DNA of 64,000 nucleotides from Phragmites australis (GCF_958298935.1 NC_084936.1:1929501-1993500), one strand, 5' to 3'. Numbered from the stretch's first letter, positions 45,956 through 58,631 are shown. The notes: generated by a model from the letters alone, not told the origin. Translations and numbers: made by a program.

Positions 45956-47189
45956 TCAGTAATCAGTGGACTGTTTGATGGTGGTGGTAGCCTTTTGACG
46001 CAAAAAAGCTCGATGTCGATGCATGCGGGCAGTGTCAATGTCGCTGTGCGCCCCAGCCACGCATGATTAGATGAGCTCCCACAAGCATGCTGATTAGCTT
46101 TGTCTTGTGTCTCAAGGCAAGAAGATTCTTTCTAGCTAAATAGCAGCTAGCTAGCACGCATTCGAGGTCTTTTGAGCTGAATGAATGAATACTCCCCGTA
46201 ATCATTTTCAACCGCTTTCGACCTAGAATCTCTTTAGAAGAGATTCTTATTCTCTTCAGCGTCTAAAAAGATTTTCATTTTCTTCAGCGTTTTAACAATT
46301 TCACTTTATAGTTTCTGTCATAAAGTGATTTTCAAAATCATTACCTTCGAAACGGGATTATTTTTTATTTTCCTTCACAAATCCATTCGAAGAGAAGTTG
46401 TTGGAGATAGAGAAAATAAAGGAAATATGAACGGAGAAGGGAATCGTGAAGAGAACAAAATGAAGAGAATATGGTTGTATATGATCTAATGACAGGAACA
46501 TTACCGAATTCTAGAAGATAGCTGGACAAATCATCATCATCATAGTTCATAATCAGTCGGTATCATTTTTGTGCACTACTAATTTAGTTGGTCAAGGATA
46601 TAGATATACATCTATATCACTCAAGTTTAAGTTATCTTGATGTGAATCTTAATGTTTATTTTTAAAAACTAGTTATGTGCATTATAGACATCTTGATGTC
46701 TTAGTATGTACAGAGATTGAAAATTGTACTTACATTATCTAATAAAAATTTCTCAGTGGCAGGTCGGTCCGTGGTGGTGGCGCGCACGGGAACAAGGCAG
46801 AGACGCCACCAATCACAAGAAACGGAGGACCGCAAGTTGAGAAGGGCCGAGATGAGGGCAAACAAACATGGCGACGTTCCTCTCCCCGCCTTTGTCTCCT
46901 TCGCGTTCCCTCCTCTAATATGAAATTGTTGCCCACCATGCCAATTTTCCTTCCCTAATCTAAATTTGCTACCCACAATACCAGATTAATCTAATCTACA
47001 GATCGCCCCCCCCCCCCTCCCAGCTTCCTCTTGATTCGTCATCCAACTGTGTTTTCCCAACGTATTGTTATTTTTAGATTAAACTTGAGACCGTCACGCA
47101 TTCAACAACTTTCGTTGCAGATTAACATCTGCATATCCTCATAACCCACCCAACTTGTTGCAAGCCTCATCGTAAATCATTGGGTAAAG
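45956..47189. other. Spacer, no gene recognised
   Basis: AT-rich with a poly-C tract at about 47006-47017. 46760-46930 is GC-richer, with open frames on both strands but no domain. Confidence 0.4.
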
Positions 47190-47350
47190 ACTGGTGACGC
47201 CCTAAGAGGGATGTTAAATCAGGATTTCTAACAACTATTTGATCTCAATTAATAAAAATAATTTAAATTAATTTCTATCTAAATGTGTTTAGAAAGATAA
47301 AATAGTACAATATAAATGTATTAAACATAAATGAAATAGAGAGTGTAAAC
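47190..47350. mobile_element. Ty1-copia LTR fragment, diverged
   Basis: GGTGACGCCCTAAGAGGGATGTTAAATCAGG-type sequence resembles the left end of the large LTRs at 48383 and 53643 (GATGACGTCCTAAAAGAGGG). The following ATTTCTATCTAAATGTGTTT block and the later AAACTCAGCA motif also occur in those LTRs. It is a short relic of the same LTR class. Confidence 0.55.
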
Positions 47351-48382
47351 TCAGCATGATAATTTTTTTCCGTTATATCAACAATGAGTTGTATGCCACC
47401 ACTAGTATAAGTTCCACGATCAAATAACTCTGTGATTATTACTATTAGAGCTCTCACATCAATGGTCCTTCTATTAGGCACACACGGATGCTCGGTGGAC
47501 AAGTTATTTGTTAAGTTGTCATAATACTCGGTGGAGGCTATAAGGGTGTAATTGGTTCTGAATAGAGTCATATTTACTGAAAATAAGAGTGGTTGATTGT
47601 ATCTGTCCGAATAGATTGGTTAGAGTTTCTATTTAATTGGTCGAATCTAATGTTAAATATGTTAAGATCATAATTAATTGACTATATGAGAATAGTTACG
47701 GTGCTTCTACATATAAGATGTGGTGTGCTTACCCCTCATCCAGTGCAACCTTGTACGTTCCACCAGTCTCTTCACAGAGATGTTTGCAAATGGAGATCTC
47801 GGCAGCAAGCCCAATAACGGAGCATCTAATTTTAGGTTTTTTAAACATTTTTCTATTGTCTCCGTGATATCACCTGGATCACATGTATTTAAGGCGGAGT
47901 ACAAAATTCCTGTTCGTTTTGATTTCTATTAGTATCTGATTCTTAGAAATCAGAAGACTAAAAAACGAGATTACCGAAAATGGTTTTTGGAAAGAAAAAA
48001 AAAGTCTACTTACGAAGAAATAAACTAGAAGTTGAAAAAATAAGCTTTTCTAACTTTTAGTGTATAAAAAATTAACAATTTGTTATAAAAACCACTAGCT
48101 AAAATACAAAAATATCTTTTTTAAAAAAACAAAAACAGTTATTCAGCTAGAAACTAAAAACAAAAACACAAACAAAAAGTTAGGGCATTCTGTAGAGATG
48201 AATCACCAGAACACTCGAGCTTCCCCATCAAAGCCTTAAGTCGATGAGAAATACCATCTTTAATCGTCACTAAGCCAATATGGCTCAGTGTCTTCACTAG
48301 CTAGCTCAAAATACCTACAAATATTAGGACTGACACAAAATATTATCATCTAAGTTTATGAGCTGAAGCAAAAAATATATAC
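47351..48382. other. Spacer left of the copia element
   Basis: AT-rich, no recognised gene. Short frames only. Confidence 0.4.
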
Positions 48383-50135
48383 TGTAAAAGGAATCGGTGA
48401 TATTTTAAGAAAGGTGAATTAGGATACTTAAAAACTAATCTAATTTGCTCTAAAAACATCACAAGATGAAACTATATCAATTTCTATCTAAATATATTCT
48501 AAATTTATCTAGTGTGTCTTCTACCGCTTAAAAGTTTTACAACCTATATCCAATTATAGCAAATTACTATAGAAAAGTAAATGCATAAAGTTAGATTGTA
48601 AGAATGTAAATGCAGAAACGTATAGATGGTAGAGAAAGCAAATTCGGCATAAGAGATTTTTATCTCGTGGTATCGATCATGAATATCACCCCTAGTCCAT
48701 GTTGGAGCTCCGCTAGAGATATGCTCCCGATCAGTCACCAAGCTTTTCCTATCACATCTCTTGAGTCACTAAGTCAAAAAACAAGGCCTCAATCTGTATG
48801 AACCACTAAGCCACAAAGATAAGGTCCACCACTAGCCTCTCTGGGGATCACTTATCTTCGTCGTCACTTCGAAGCTTGAGCCACCAAGTCAAGGGTCTCC
48901 GCGGCCCCGTATACGCGTCTTACTACCGCTTCACACCAAGTCAGAGGGTCAACAAGTTTGAGAAACCCGGCTCAAGATGTCGGCGAATCACCAAGACTCC
49001 AAGATACCGGCGTACCACCCGGTACAAGTTGGGGTCATTTATTGATCCACTCTCTAGCCAGCAATCACCTAGCAACACTCTCTCTAAACCTATAAACACT
49101 AATCACTCACTAATCTTATGCTCAATTACCTTGGATAATCACTTTAAGCACTTTGGTGGTTTAGATGTCTTCTCAAGTATCTCTGTGTTTCTCTAGACTC
49201 CAGCAGCATACCACATATTTAATGATTGAGTGGAGGGGTATTTATAGCATCAACCCGCCAACTACCATTTTACTAATGGCTCAGAAAAGTTGTTAATACT
49301 GGATGATTCGGTAAGAACAGTAGTACTAACACTGAATCATCCAATGAGTAAATATTCAGAAACTAGCTGTTGGACTCCCACTCAAAGTCATCCTGAACAC
49401 CAGATACTCAGGTGTATACTTCATCTTTATCATTGGACTATCCGATGAGTTATCTTGAGCTAGATCGTATCACTTCTTCTATGTGCAAAACACTTCAGTG
49501 TAAGCCTCTGGTTCACTTCCTCTTGACACCGGACCACCCGACAGTTTATCTTTGTTCTTCGTCACTTGAAATTTGCTCTACAAGAAACGCTCCAGTAAAG
49601 CCTCCGGTGCACTCACTTCCCATCACTGGACCTTCCGGTCTGTTGTTCTTCAATCTTCAACACCTCAACCCTCTATGCAAGAATTTCTCCTGTGTATATA
49701 TTTTGCTAATCACCGGACTATCCAGTAAGTTTAACTTATTCTATCTTGAGCCACAATACTCTAGTGTGCACCTTCTTCATCAACACCGGACTATCTGGTG
49801 GTTTCTTTAGTTCTGCTCTTCTTTACCGATAAAGCTCTGATGCTACACCTTGCTAAGTACCGAACTATCTGGTGAAGTCTTCAGCCTTTTCTCCCCCTTT
49901 GTCAAAGATGCTCCATTGAGTTCAATTTCTTCTGCACTGGACTATCCGGTGACTTCTCTTCTCTGGAACTTGTCCAATTCAGTCCTTCTTTGTCCCGGCT
50001 ACGATGGTTTCTTCATATATGGCATCCATAAAATCTATTAAATCATATATTTGACAAACATATTAGTCTCAATGCTATATTTTTATTAATCACCCAAATC
50101 ATAAATCATGACCTAATATGGTCATTTTCACTACA
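48383..50135 (-). repeat. 3' LTR of the Ty1-copia element
   Basis: Left copy of the LTR pair. It matches the right copy along its length, for example GTAGAGAAAGCAAA(T/C)TC, GAGATTTTTATCTCGTGG and the ends. Its second half (49390-49945) carries a series of imperfect palindromes of the form CACCGGACTATCCGGTG. Uninterrupted, 1753 bases. Confidence 0.88.
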
Positions 50136-51227
50136 ATCTCCTATTTTTTGGTGATTAATGATAACACAACCAAAGCAAGTGCAAATAATAAATTATATCA
50201 ATTGTAGAGAGCATAAAATCTTACTATATTACTTGGATGCATGTTCTTATTACTTAGTGCTCTTTTTATTATGGCTCTCCATTTCTCCATTGCCGCTATC
50301 TACTTTGATCGACCCATACAAGAGTTTCTCCATTGTATGCTTTTGATACCAAATGTAGATGAGTCCCCTTTTGTCAACCTTGGCATATTTCTTGTTCTCC
50401 ACTAGACATGCCTCTTACTTTGGTTATCAAACCTTTACCCTTTTGTCAACAATCTTAAAAAGGGCTACAAACACATGTTGAACTTGAGGAAGAGCGTTAG
50501 AGCATATAAGAGAGAGTTTTATAAATTATGATCCAATAAAATGATACCAATTGAATATATATATGTAACAATATATGCACATCTATACAATAAGTAGAGG
50601 TAGAAACTTTAAGTCATATCATGTATGAAGGTAGCTTAAATATAGAAATAAACTGATAATGATATCAATTGAAACCTTTAAGCATTACATACCTCTGGAG
50701 ACATATTGATTGCTCTATAAGACTATAAACAATACATCTAACAATATATATTAGTCTCAAAATCATAACCTATAAGATATGCTCCCCTAAATGTGTGCAT
50801 ACAAATATTAAATACTTGTGAGAGATATACACTTGTTATTTATAACAATAGAGAGGATACCCTATAGATTAGATCATGACACATGATAGATATTAATTGT
50901 AAAATTAGTGCCATAAAAAGAACCTATAACTAACAAACCATGTAAATTACTCATAAGAAAGAGAGAAACGCAAACAACATACCTTATGAAAACCTACACT
51001 GGACATTACAATAAATTGAAATATACACATACAATCCTAGACAAGGCAAGTGAGTTGCAATAATTGAAAGATTTTGCATCTAGCTCTATTACCTCAATTG
51101 TGTTGATCAAGTCTTCAATGAAGATTGGATGATCAATCTTGCATTGATCATCTTCATATTCTTCTCTAATTTGAAGATAAGTTTGGCGGTCTTGGGATCA
51201 ATTTCTTCATCACTTCATCTTGATCAC
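50136..51227. other. Copia interior, non-coding remains
   Basis: Begins with the polypurine tract (read on minus). The following 1.1 kb is AT-rich without recognised reverse transcriptase, integrase or protease motifs. Confidence 0.55.
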
Positions 51228-52786
51228 TGTCGGAGGATTAACTCCTGTCGCAGGGATCCCGAGAGACCTTTTTTAGAGATTCGGCCGGGGGGATGATCCT
51301 GAATAAGTTCGTCGGAGAAATAAATGGAAGTGGATGCAAATGCAACGGCCGGTGGTGGGGAATGATCGACCTAGTGCAAAGGGAAGTAAAGACACCGGAG
51401 TTTTGACAGGTTCGGGCCGCACGGGGGCGTAATACCCTACTCCTGTGTGGATGCAATAACTATCCTGAGGGTGATCCCTCAAGGATGTAGCTGGTTACAA
51501 GAATATTGTGTCTAACCAAGAGCTTGAGGCTCCTTGTTTCTCGGCGGGAGCTCTGCTTCGGCTAGCTCACAATGTCCTCGTCCGTTGGCTTGGTTCGTTG
51601 TGGGGTTCGTCTTCTTCGTTGGTTGTGGCCCGGTCGACTGCTTGGGCTAGTTCTCTTTTTTTTCTCTTCTTCCTGTGCGCCGACCCTTTTATGCACTCGC
51701 CGGCCGCGACATACCCCGAACGGGAAGGAAGGGGCACAAGTTCCAAGACGCCACGACTGAGAAAGGCGTCATCATTTCCTCTGGGTGAAGTGACTGGGGC
51801 GGTCGAAAAACGCGGCGTGCATCTGGTCACTTGTCACTGTGGACGCCCTGGCAACGGGCGCCGTTGAGAGGGCCCACCGGGCAGCCACAGAGCCACCCGG
51901 CGTGCCCGCCCTGTCTTGCTCCTCTGCCATGGCAGGGCGGCAGACGGAACGTCTTGATCCGGGCAATGTTATCCCGAGATACACCGGATGATACGGGACG
52001 GGACCCGTGCAATTAATAGCCCCACGCCTCTCTGCCAAAGCATGGCAGGAACTGACGCCGCGGCGGGAGCAGTTGGATATGTCAGGCCACGCGCGCTCAT
52101 TTAATGCGGCTTTGGACCTCTGACGGGCGGACACCTCATCTGTGGGCCCCTTGGGGGCCTCTCTGGGTCGTCGGGGAACCGAGTGCTTGGGGGTACCGTT
52201 CACCTCCCCGAGCACTCTCTCTCGGGGATGCCTATCTTTGTCTTCGGGGTACCGGGTGCTCGGGGGTACTGGTTACCTCCCCGAGGACCCTCTCCCGAGC
52301 ATTCGCGCATGATCCTCCGGGGAACTGAGTGCTCGAGGGCTGTCACGAGCAACCCCGAGCACTCTCTCCCGAGCGCTTTTGCACAGACCCTTCGGGGAAC
52401 CGAGTGCCCGGGGGCTGCCATGCGCAGCCCCGAGCACTCGCTCCTGAGCATTCTCACGCTGGCCTTCGGGGAACCGTGCGCTCGAGGACTGCTGCGCGCG
52501 GTCCCCGAGCACTCTCTCCCGGAACTTAGCTCTTATGATCGTCGGGGGACTAGGGTGCTCGGGGATGAGCAAGCACCTCCCCGAGCACTTTCTTCCCGGT
52601 ACTTGGACTCTGCGGGTCATCGGGGAACTGGGGTGCTCGGGGACCAGATACTGTGGCCCCGAGCACCTTCTCCCGGAACTTAGATTTTCCTCATCCCGCA
52701 GGAGGGACCTCGCGGGATGGTGACACATGGCGGACGGCTGGCCTGGCCTCGGGACTCAGGGACCCCCGGTTCCTGATACACCGACA
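51228..52786 (+). mobile_element. Solo LTR inserted in the copia interior
   Basis: The 1559-bp unit starts TGTCGGAGG, ends CACCGACA and is flanked on both sides by the 5-base duplication ATCAC (51223-51227 and 52787-52791). There is no interior, primer site or second LTR, so it is a solo LTR left by recombination. It is much GC-richer than its surroundings. Its right part is an array of seven units of about 75 bases. The same family appears in reverse at 63758 to the window end. ORFs in it on both strands follow from the repeat composition. Confidence 0.9.
52168..52690. repeat. Seven-unit array of palindromic repeats in the solo LTR
   Basis: Units of about 73-78 bases each contain (T)CGGGGAACCGAGTGCTCGG on the left and CCCCGAGCACTCTCTCCCG on the right. 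The two halves are inverted repeats of each other, so each unit can fold as a stem. Units differ by scattered substitutions. Confidence 0.88.
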
Positions 52787-52929
52787 ATCACCATCATCTT
52801 TGCTTGAGTGACTCTTGCTCTTACCTTCTCATCCTTGCCTTCACGTGTTGACATTGAGCAGCTTTGCCTGTGAGAGCAAGATTCTTAGTGTCGGATGAGG
52901 AAAAACTTTCACCCCATGTTCATGATCAT

Positions 52930-53420
52930 CTTATGAGCAATGATCTTACCGAGTACTTAACTTTAAGTCATTTTCTTGATATCATTGTTGTCGTAGATGA
53001 TGTAGACTAGAAACTTATATTTTAGGAGAAGAGTTAGAAGTATTCTTCTCATCACTTGATCATCGTCTATTTTCATCAAACTCAACCCATTGATCTTATG
53101 GACAAGAATATTTAAACGTGAGTACATATCATTAGCACTTTAATGAAGTAGTTGTTTGATGTCATTGAGCTTAGTAATTAACAAATGATATTTCTCATTG
53201 CGCACATCCTTTGTGCCTTCATATATTTTAATAAGATCAGTCCAAATATCATATGCATTGGTGAGAGAATAAGCACGATTAAATGCATCAATATTTAAAG
53301 ATGATAAAATGATACTCTTTATGAATACATCTAATTATCTCTCCTTGTTGGTGATGCTTTGTCTCATTTCTTGCTCGGTGACTCTCCAAACATCTAAACC
53401 TCGAGCTTGTAAATAACAAG
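52930..53420 (-). pseudogene. Ty1-copia gag relic of the host element
   Basis: The minus strand reads NAYDIWTDLIKIYEGTKDVR then NEKYHLLITKLNDIKQLLH, a stop, SANDMYSRLNILVHKINGL, and DDDQVMRRILLTLLLKYKF. This matches the gag of SIRE/Maximus-type copia elements (W..L...HEGT..V...K...L......F.M...E...DM..R...I...L..LG........V...L..LP..). It carries a stop and frame changes. It lies just inside the primer site, as expected for gag. Confidence 0.8.
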
Positions 53421-55178
53421 ACATTAGAATTTTCTATCAGGAGAAATTTGTGTCATCGAAGAGTGGAGCATTATGAGAATACATCCTTACTCCAGACATC
53501 ACAACTCTCTAGGCGGTGAAACCTAAACTGATCACAATGAAACTAAGGTTCAAACACCTCTTGAATTGGCTAAACCCTGTGAAAGGTGAGAGGCTCTTAA
53601 ACTAATTATAAAGCTGATCAGAGACCTAGCACTGATATCACTTGTAAAGGGATTGATGACGTCCTAAAAGAGGGATGAATTAGGACACTTAAAATTAACC
53701 CAATTCACTCCAAAAACTTCACAATATAACCCTATATTCATTTTTATCTAAATATATTATATGTTTATCTAGTGTGTCTATTCTATCACTCAAAATATTT
53801 GTAACCTATACTCAATCCTAGCAAACTACTATAGGAAAGTAAATGCACAAAGGTAAATTGCAAGAATGTAAATGTGGAAGCGTAAAGATGGTAGAGAAAG
53901 CAAACTCAGCACAAGAGATTTTTATCTCGTGGTATCGATGGCATGAATGTCACCCCTAATCTACTTTGGAGCTCCACCAAAGATGTACTCCCGGTTGCCA
54001 AGACTCTTCCAGTCACAATACTTGAGTCACCAAGTCACAAAGACAAGGACTCAACCCGTATGAGTCACAAAGTTACAAAGGCAAAGTCTCACCACTAGCC
54101 TCTCTTTCGGTCACTTGTCGTCATCTTTACTTCGGAGCTTGAGCCACTAAGTCAAAGGTCTTCACGTCCTTATACATGTGTCTTGCCACAGCTCCATACC
54201 AAGTCGGTGAGTCAACAAGCTTGAACAACTTTGGCTCAAAGTGTCAGCGAGTCATCACGACTCCAAGACGCCGGCGTATCATCTAGTACAAGTTAGGATC
54301 ACTCTTGGATCCACTCTCTAGGCAACAATCACTTTGCAACACTCTCTCTAGACCTATAAGCATTAATCATTAACAAATCTTATGTTTAATTATCTTAGAT
54401 GATCACTTTAATCACTTTGGTGGCTTGGATGTCTTTTTAAGTGTCTCTGTGTTTCTCTGGACTCCAGTAGTATACCACACATTCAAATGACTGAGTGGAT
54501 AGATATTTGTAACCTCAAACCCGCCAACTAATTATTTTACCAATAGCTCAGAAAAGCTATTAACACCGAATCACCTAGTTATTAAATCTTCAGAAACTAG
54601 CCATTGGACCCCAACTCAAAGTCATCCTGAACATCGAATACTCCGGTGTATACTTCATCTCCATCACCGGACTATCTGTTAGGTTATCCTGAGCCATAGG
54701 GCTGAAAACGATCGAAAAAGGCTAAAACCGTTTTTAGTTTCACATTTTTTTGCAGAAGCGATATCGAAAATGATAAGTCAGAAACGATATCGAAAATGAT
54801 AAACCGGAAACGAATACAGCATCAGTATTACAGAAATATCAGAAACGATGATGATGGACGAAAAATATGACGGTATTGATCGGGAATCGATAATTTATAA
54901 CCGATATACCGATCTGTAGCTCACAAACCATATATCTCATACGACAAGATCGATGAAGTTGCACATGACTTCATGACATAATGACAATACGAGTTAAAAC
55001 ACATCTCATATAAATATATGATAAAGGACAAGGCACATTTAATATGATAAACATAATTTCATGATACATACGAATATACGAGGACAAGTTCTAATGTTAA
55101 ACATAAGTTCATAGTTCACATATCACAACTCACAAGTGATAAGTCACATACGTCATACAGACATATCCATAGACATAG

Positions 55179-57628
55179 TGAAAGTGCATCTAGCCCCTAT
55201 GTGTGGTTTTGGTAATTAATGACAATACCTATGGACTAACAATGTTGTTGAGATTGTTAGTAGGTTGTTCAATAGGTGAAGCCTAGGTGAAGAGACATGC
55301 ATGAACTCTAGGTGAATGGGAAGATTGAAAGTACATCGAGATGAACGAGCTCTAGGTGATGCTCGGATATGATGTATGGAGGAGAAATATGCATCTAAAT
55401 AAAGGAGCTCTTGGTGATGCTCATAAGAAGAAGAAGCCCAATAAGATTAGCAATAAGCTTGAAGGCTAATAAGTTACTTGTGGAGATCAAGTAACTTAAG
55501 GTATAAATGTTGTCATTTAGGTTTTATGGACTAACCCATGCGCTTTGTGCTTGAGAGTGAGTTGGGGTTAGGATCTATAAGAAGGCATAAGTTGAATTGA
55601 AATCACATATGCCAAGAGTGAAGAACAAAAGTGGACTCCATATATGAAAAAGTGAATTCCTTGAAGATGTCGAATACAAAGTGGTTTTATATGGCAAAAC
55701 GGTGAAGGGCAAGCAAGACTCGGCTGCGATGGACCATCCGTGGTGAAGGGCAAGCAAATGGCTTGGCGCCGAAGGACCAAGGCGGTGGTGAAGAGCGAGT
55801 GAAGGCTTTGCGCTGATGGACCGTGCGAGGCTATGGGAAGCTATGGATGATTCACATAAATCATATGAAGAATCAAGAAGAGATGGAGTGAAGATTTTAT
55901 GGAAGTTAGCAACCCTCAAGGTTTGAATGAAAAGAAGCGGTACTTGAAAGTTCTCAAATGCTCAAAGTGGTTCAAACGAGTTTTATCTTTGAATTTGAGT
56001 ATAGGTATGCCGCACTATTAAGAGGGATGCAACGTGAGCTAATTGTCGCGTCTCAGTGCTCAAGAGTTCCCAACCAAACCCAAAGTGAGAGTTTGTTGTT
56101 AAGAGTCCGGAGCGGAAAGTGGGGAAGTGTCCAAAATGGGTTTTGGAGTGTTCCTAATTTGATCCTATGTGTTTTAGGTCATGAATTCAGTTGGGATGTG
56201 TAGCCCTCTGAATAAGCTTTCCATAGAGTCCAAAATCGTCGAAATCGGACTCCGGAATCAAAAGTTATCGTCGTTTTTCGGAGGTCAGCTGTGCTGTGGC
56301 CGGAGACTCCGGTGTAGGTCGGATTCTCCGGTACCTGGAAAGGGCGGAGACTCCGGTGAAGTCCGGATACTCTGGTACCTGGAGTGGCCAGAGACTCCGG
56401 GAAGTCTCCGGGGCTGTTTTCTGGGTTAAGTGCCGACCGGAGACTCCGGTGTAGGCCGGATTCTCCGGTAAAAGTCCAGAAAAGAGCGTAACGGCTAGTT
56501 CTGACACATTCTGTGACCGTTCTGACGTCGTATTTGGATTTAGGGTCGGATACTCCGGTGTTCACCGGATACTCCGGCCAGTTCTGTCAAAAACAGTAAC
56601 GGCTAGTTGTTTGGAGTGGGCTATTTATACCCCACTCACCCCATCCTTTGGGGCTGCTGCAAGGGCACGAAAAGAAAACATTTCTAGAGCCAAAAGAACC
56701 TCTCCCACTCCATTCTAGTGTGTGATTTGAGAAGAAAAGAGAGTTGGGTTGAGAGATTGGAAGATTGAGTGCAAGTGAGCAAAATCCAATCTTGAGCACT
56801 TGAGTTCTCGGCAAGAAGTTCGTCGTCGTGTTTGTTACTCTTGGAGGTGAAGCCTCCTAGGCGGCTAGGCGTCGCCGACGAGCACCCAAGGTTGTGGGTT
56901 GCCGCGGAAGTTTGTGAAGGGCTCGATTTCGCCTCCGCAAGGGAAGAAATCAAGAGTGGATCGAGGAAAGAGGTTGAAAGAGACCCGGCTCGTTGGAGCT
57001 TCCTCAACGGAGACGTAGGATTCACGGTGGTGAATCCGAACTTCGGGAAACAAATCTTTGTGTCTCCTCTCTTGTTTCTTTACTTTTAAGTTCTTGCTCA
57101 AATCGTTGCGTATATTGCTCGATCTACTTGTTTGTGTGTATTTGAGTGTAGGTTCTTCGTGGATCTACTTGGAATCATCTCCGGGAACACACGACATCAC
57201 TTGGTTTGAGCTAAAACTCTCTACACATCCATTTCATTCAGTTTCGGGCTCTGTTCTGTACAGAACCCGGAGAATCCGGCCTTTACCGGAGTTTCCGGAC
57301 CTGTACACACCGGAGTATCCGGACTACACCGGAGTCTCCGGTGAACAGTAATTTCAGGCATATGAACAGTATTTTCAGCCTTTTTCAATTTAAGTTTTAT
57401 TGCATATCTCTTGCTAGAATTGAGTAATTTTTGTCACCTTAGGATTGTAATTTCCACACTTATTTAGGGTGATTGTGCACTAGTTGAGCCTAGCATATTT
57501 AGGTTTTTCTCTTGTGAAAAACTCGTTAGTTTATATTCCGCTGCAAGTTTAGGCCAACGGTAGAAAGGGTTGAATTTTTGTAAAAACGCCTATTCACCCC
57601 CCCTCTAGGCGACATCATTGTCCTTTCA
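55179..57628 (+). mobile_element. Solo LTR inserted in the hAT element
   Basis: The 2450-bp unit starts TGAAAGTGCATCTAGCCC, ends CATTGTCCTTTCA and is flanked on both sides by CATAG (55174-55178 and 57629-57633). It ends CACCCCCCCTCTAGGCGAC ahead of the terminal bases, a layout common in grass copia-type LTRs. No interior is present. Two clusters of CCGGAGACTCCGG-type palindromes lie at 56290-56580 and 57265-57350. Open frames up to 128 codons follow from composition and are not genes. This is the youngest insertion of the nest by position. Confidence 0.9.
56290..56580. repeat. CCGGAGACTCCGG palindrome cluster
   Basis: Repeated words of the form ACCGGAGACTCCGGT and TCGGATTCTCCGGTAC. Each is an imperfect palindrome around a 3-base centre. 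A smaller cluster of the same words lies at 57265-57350 in the same LTR. Confidence 0.85.
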
Positions 57629-58631
57629 CATAGACACAGAATAGAGTCTGAACCAAAATGATATGGTTTGATGGTCACACATGAAGTTTAAATAGCTTAA
57701 CCAAAAGGACACATATACGTAGACATAGTTGTGGGTATTCGGTAATTATCGCCGGAAATTACCGGCTACAAACGAAAGTATTCGGAAACAGTCGGAAGGA
57801 GGCAAAATCGTTTTCGTTTCCGTTTTCGACTTAAATTACCGATATCGTTTCTGATTCCTCGGGATACCGATACCGCAAGAAACGATCGAACGTTCGCGAA
57901 AACGGCGTCCGGTAAAATGGGAATTTCCGCTACCGTTTTCAGCCCTACTGAGCCAGATCATGTCACTTCTTCTCTGTGTAAAACACTTCGGTGTAAGCCT
58001 CCGGTGCACTTTTTCTTGACACTGGACCATGCAGCTAGTTCATCTTCGTTTTTCATCACTTGGAATCGCCTATGCAAGAAATGCTCCAGTAAAGTCTCTG
58101 GTGCACTCACTTTCCATCACCAGACCTTTTGATCTGTTGTTTTCCGATCTTCAACACCTGCAACCCTCTCTGCAAAAATTGCTTCAGTGTATATCTTTCC
58201 ACTGATCACCGGACCTTCCGGTGAGTTCAACTTGTTTTGTCCCGAGCCAAAATACTCTGACATGCACCTTCTTCATCAATACCAGACTATCTGGTAGGTT
58301 CTTCAATTCTGCTCTTCTCTGCCGATAAAGCTCCGGTGCTACACCTTACTAAGCACCGAACTATTCGGTGAAGTCTTCAACCGTCTCTCCTCCTTTATTA
58401 GAGATGCTCCGATGAGTTCAATTTTTTCTGCACCGGACTATCTGGTGGCTTCTCTTCTCCAGGACTTGTCCAATTCAGTCCATCTTTGTTTCGACCGTGG
58501 TGGCTTCTTCATATATTGCATCTATAAGACCTATTAAAGTATATACTTTAAAAACATGTTAGTCCCAATGAGTATGTTGTCATTAATAATCCAAATCACA
58601 ATCATGATCTAATAATACCATTTTTGCTATA

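Larger units (their letters stand above)
54697..57947. mobile_element. Ac/Ds-like hAT element, non-autonomous, split by a solo LTR
   Basis: The ends TAGGGCTGAAAACG and CGTTTTCAGCCCTA are perfect 14-base inverted repeats. They are flanked by the 8-base duplication CTGAGCCA (54689-54696 and 57948-57955), the hallmark of hAT elements. The ends are very like maize Ac/Ds (TAGGGATGAAA). Subterminal regions are rich in CGATATCGAAAA, CCGGTAA and CGTTTTCG words, as in Ds. Without the LTR inside, it is about 796 bases with no transposase, so it depends on an element elsewhere. Target duplication and ends are intact, so the insertion is younger than the copia element. Confidence 0.93.
48383..58631 (-). 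mobile_element. Ty1-copia retrotransposon (SIRE/Maximus-like) with nested insertions
   Basis: Two long direct repeats, 48383-50135 and 53643-58631, are its LTRs; the second is 1730 bases after removing an inserted hAT element, close to the 1753 of the first. Both begin TGTAAAGG and end in CTACA or CTATA. The element lies on the minus strand: next to 53643 the minus strand reads TGATATCAGTGC, a slightly decayed initiator-Met tRNA primer site (usual TGGTATCAGAGC), and next to 50135 it has a purine tract CCAAAAAATAGGAGAT. The interior is only about 1.9 kb without its own insertion and holds gag remains only, so pol is lost. LTRs are visibly diverged, and flanking 5-mers (TATAC and AATAT) do not match, so it is old. 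Confidence 0.88.
53643..58631 (-). repeat. 5' LTR of the Ty1-copia element, split by a hAT element
   Basis: LTR sequence runs 53643-54696 and resumes at 57948 (after one duplicated CTGAGCCA) to 58631. Both parts align in order with the left LTR. The break is at the hAT insertion, and rejoining leaves a normal LTR length. Confidence 0.87.

Noticed and set aside
52183..52683. 166-codon repetitive frame and its antisense partners
   Set aside because: All are translations of the 75-base LTR array and are not genes.
52168..52690. CRISPR-like regular repeats
   Set aside because: The regular 75-base units have no unique spacers, each unit is an inverted repeat within an LTR, and the genome is a plant.
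56179..57351. Open frames of 78-128 codons in the solo LTR inside the hAT
   Set aside because: No transposon protein motifs; LTRs are non-coding and the frames contain the CCGGA repeats.
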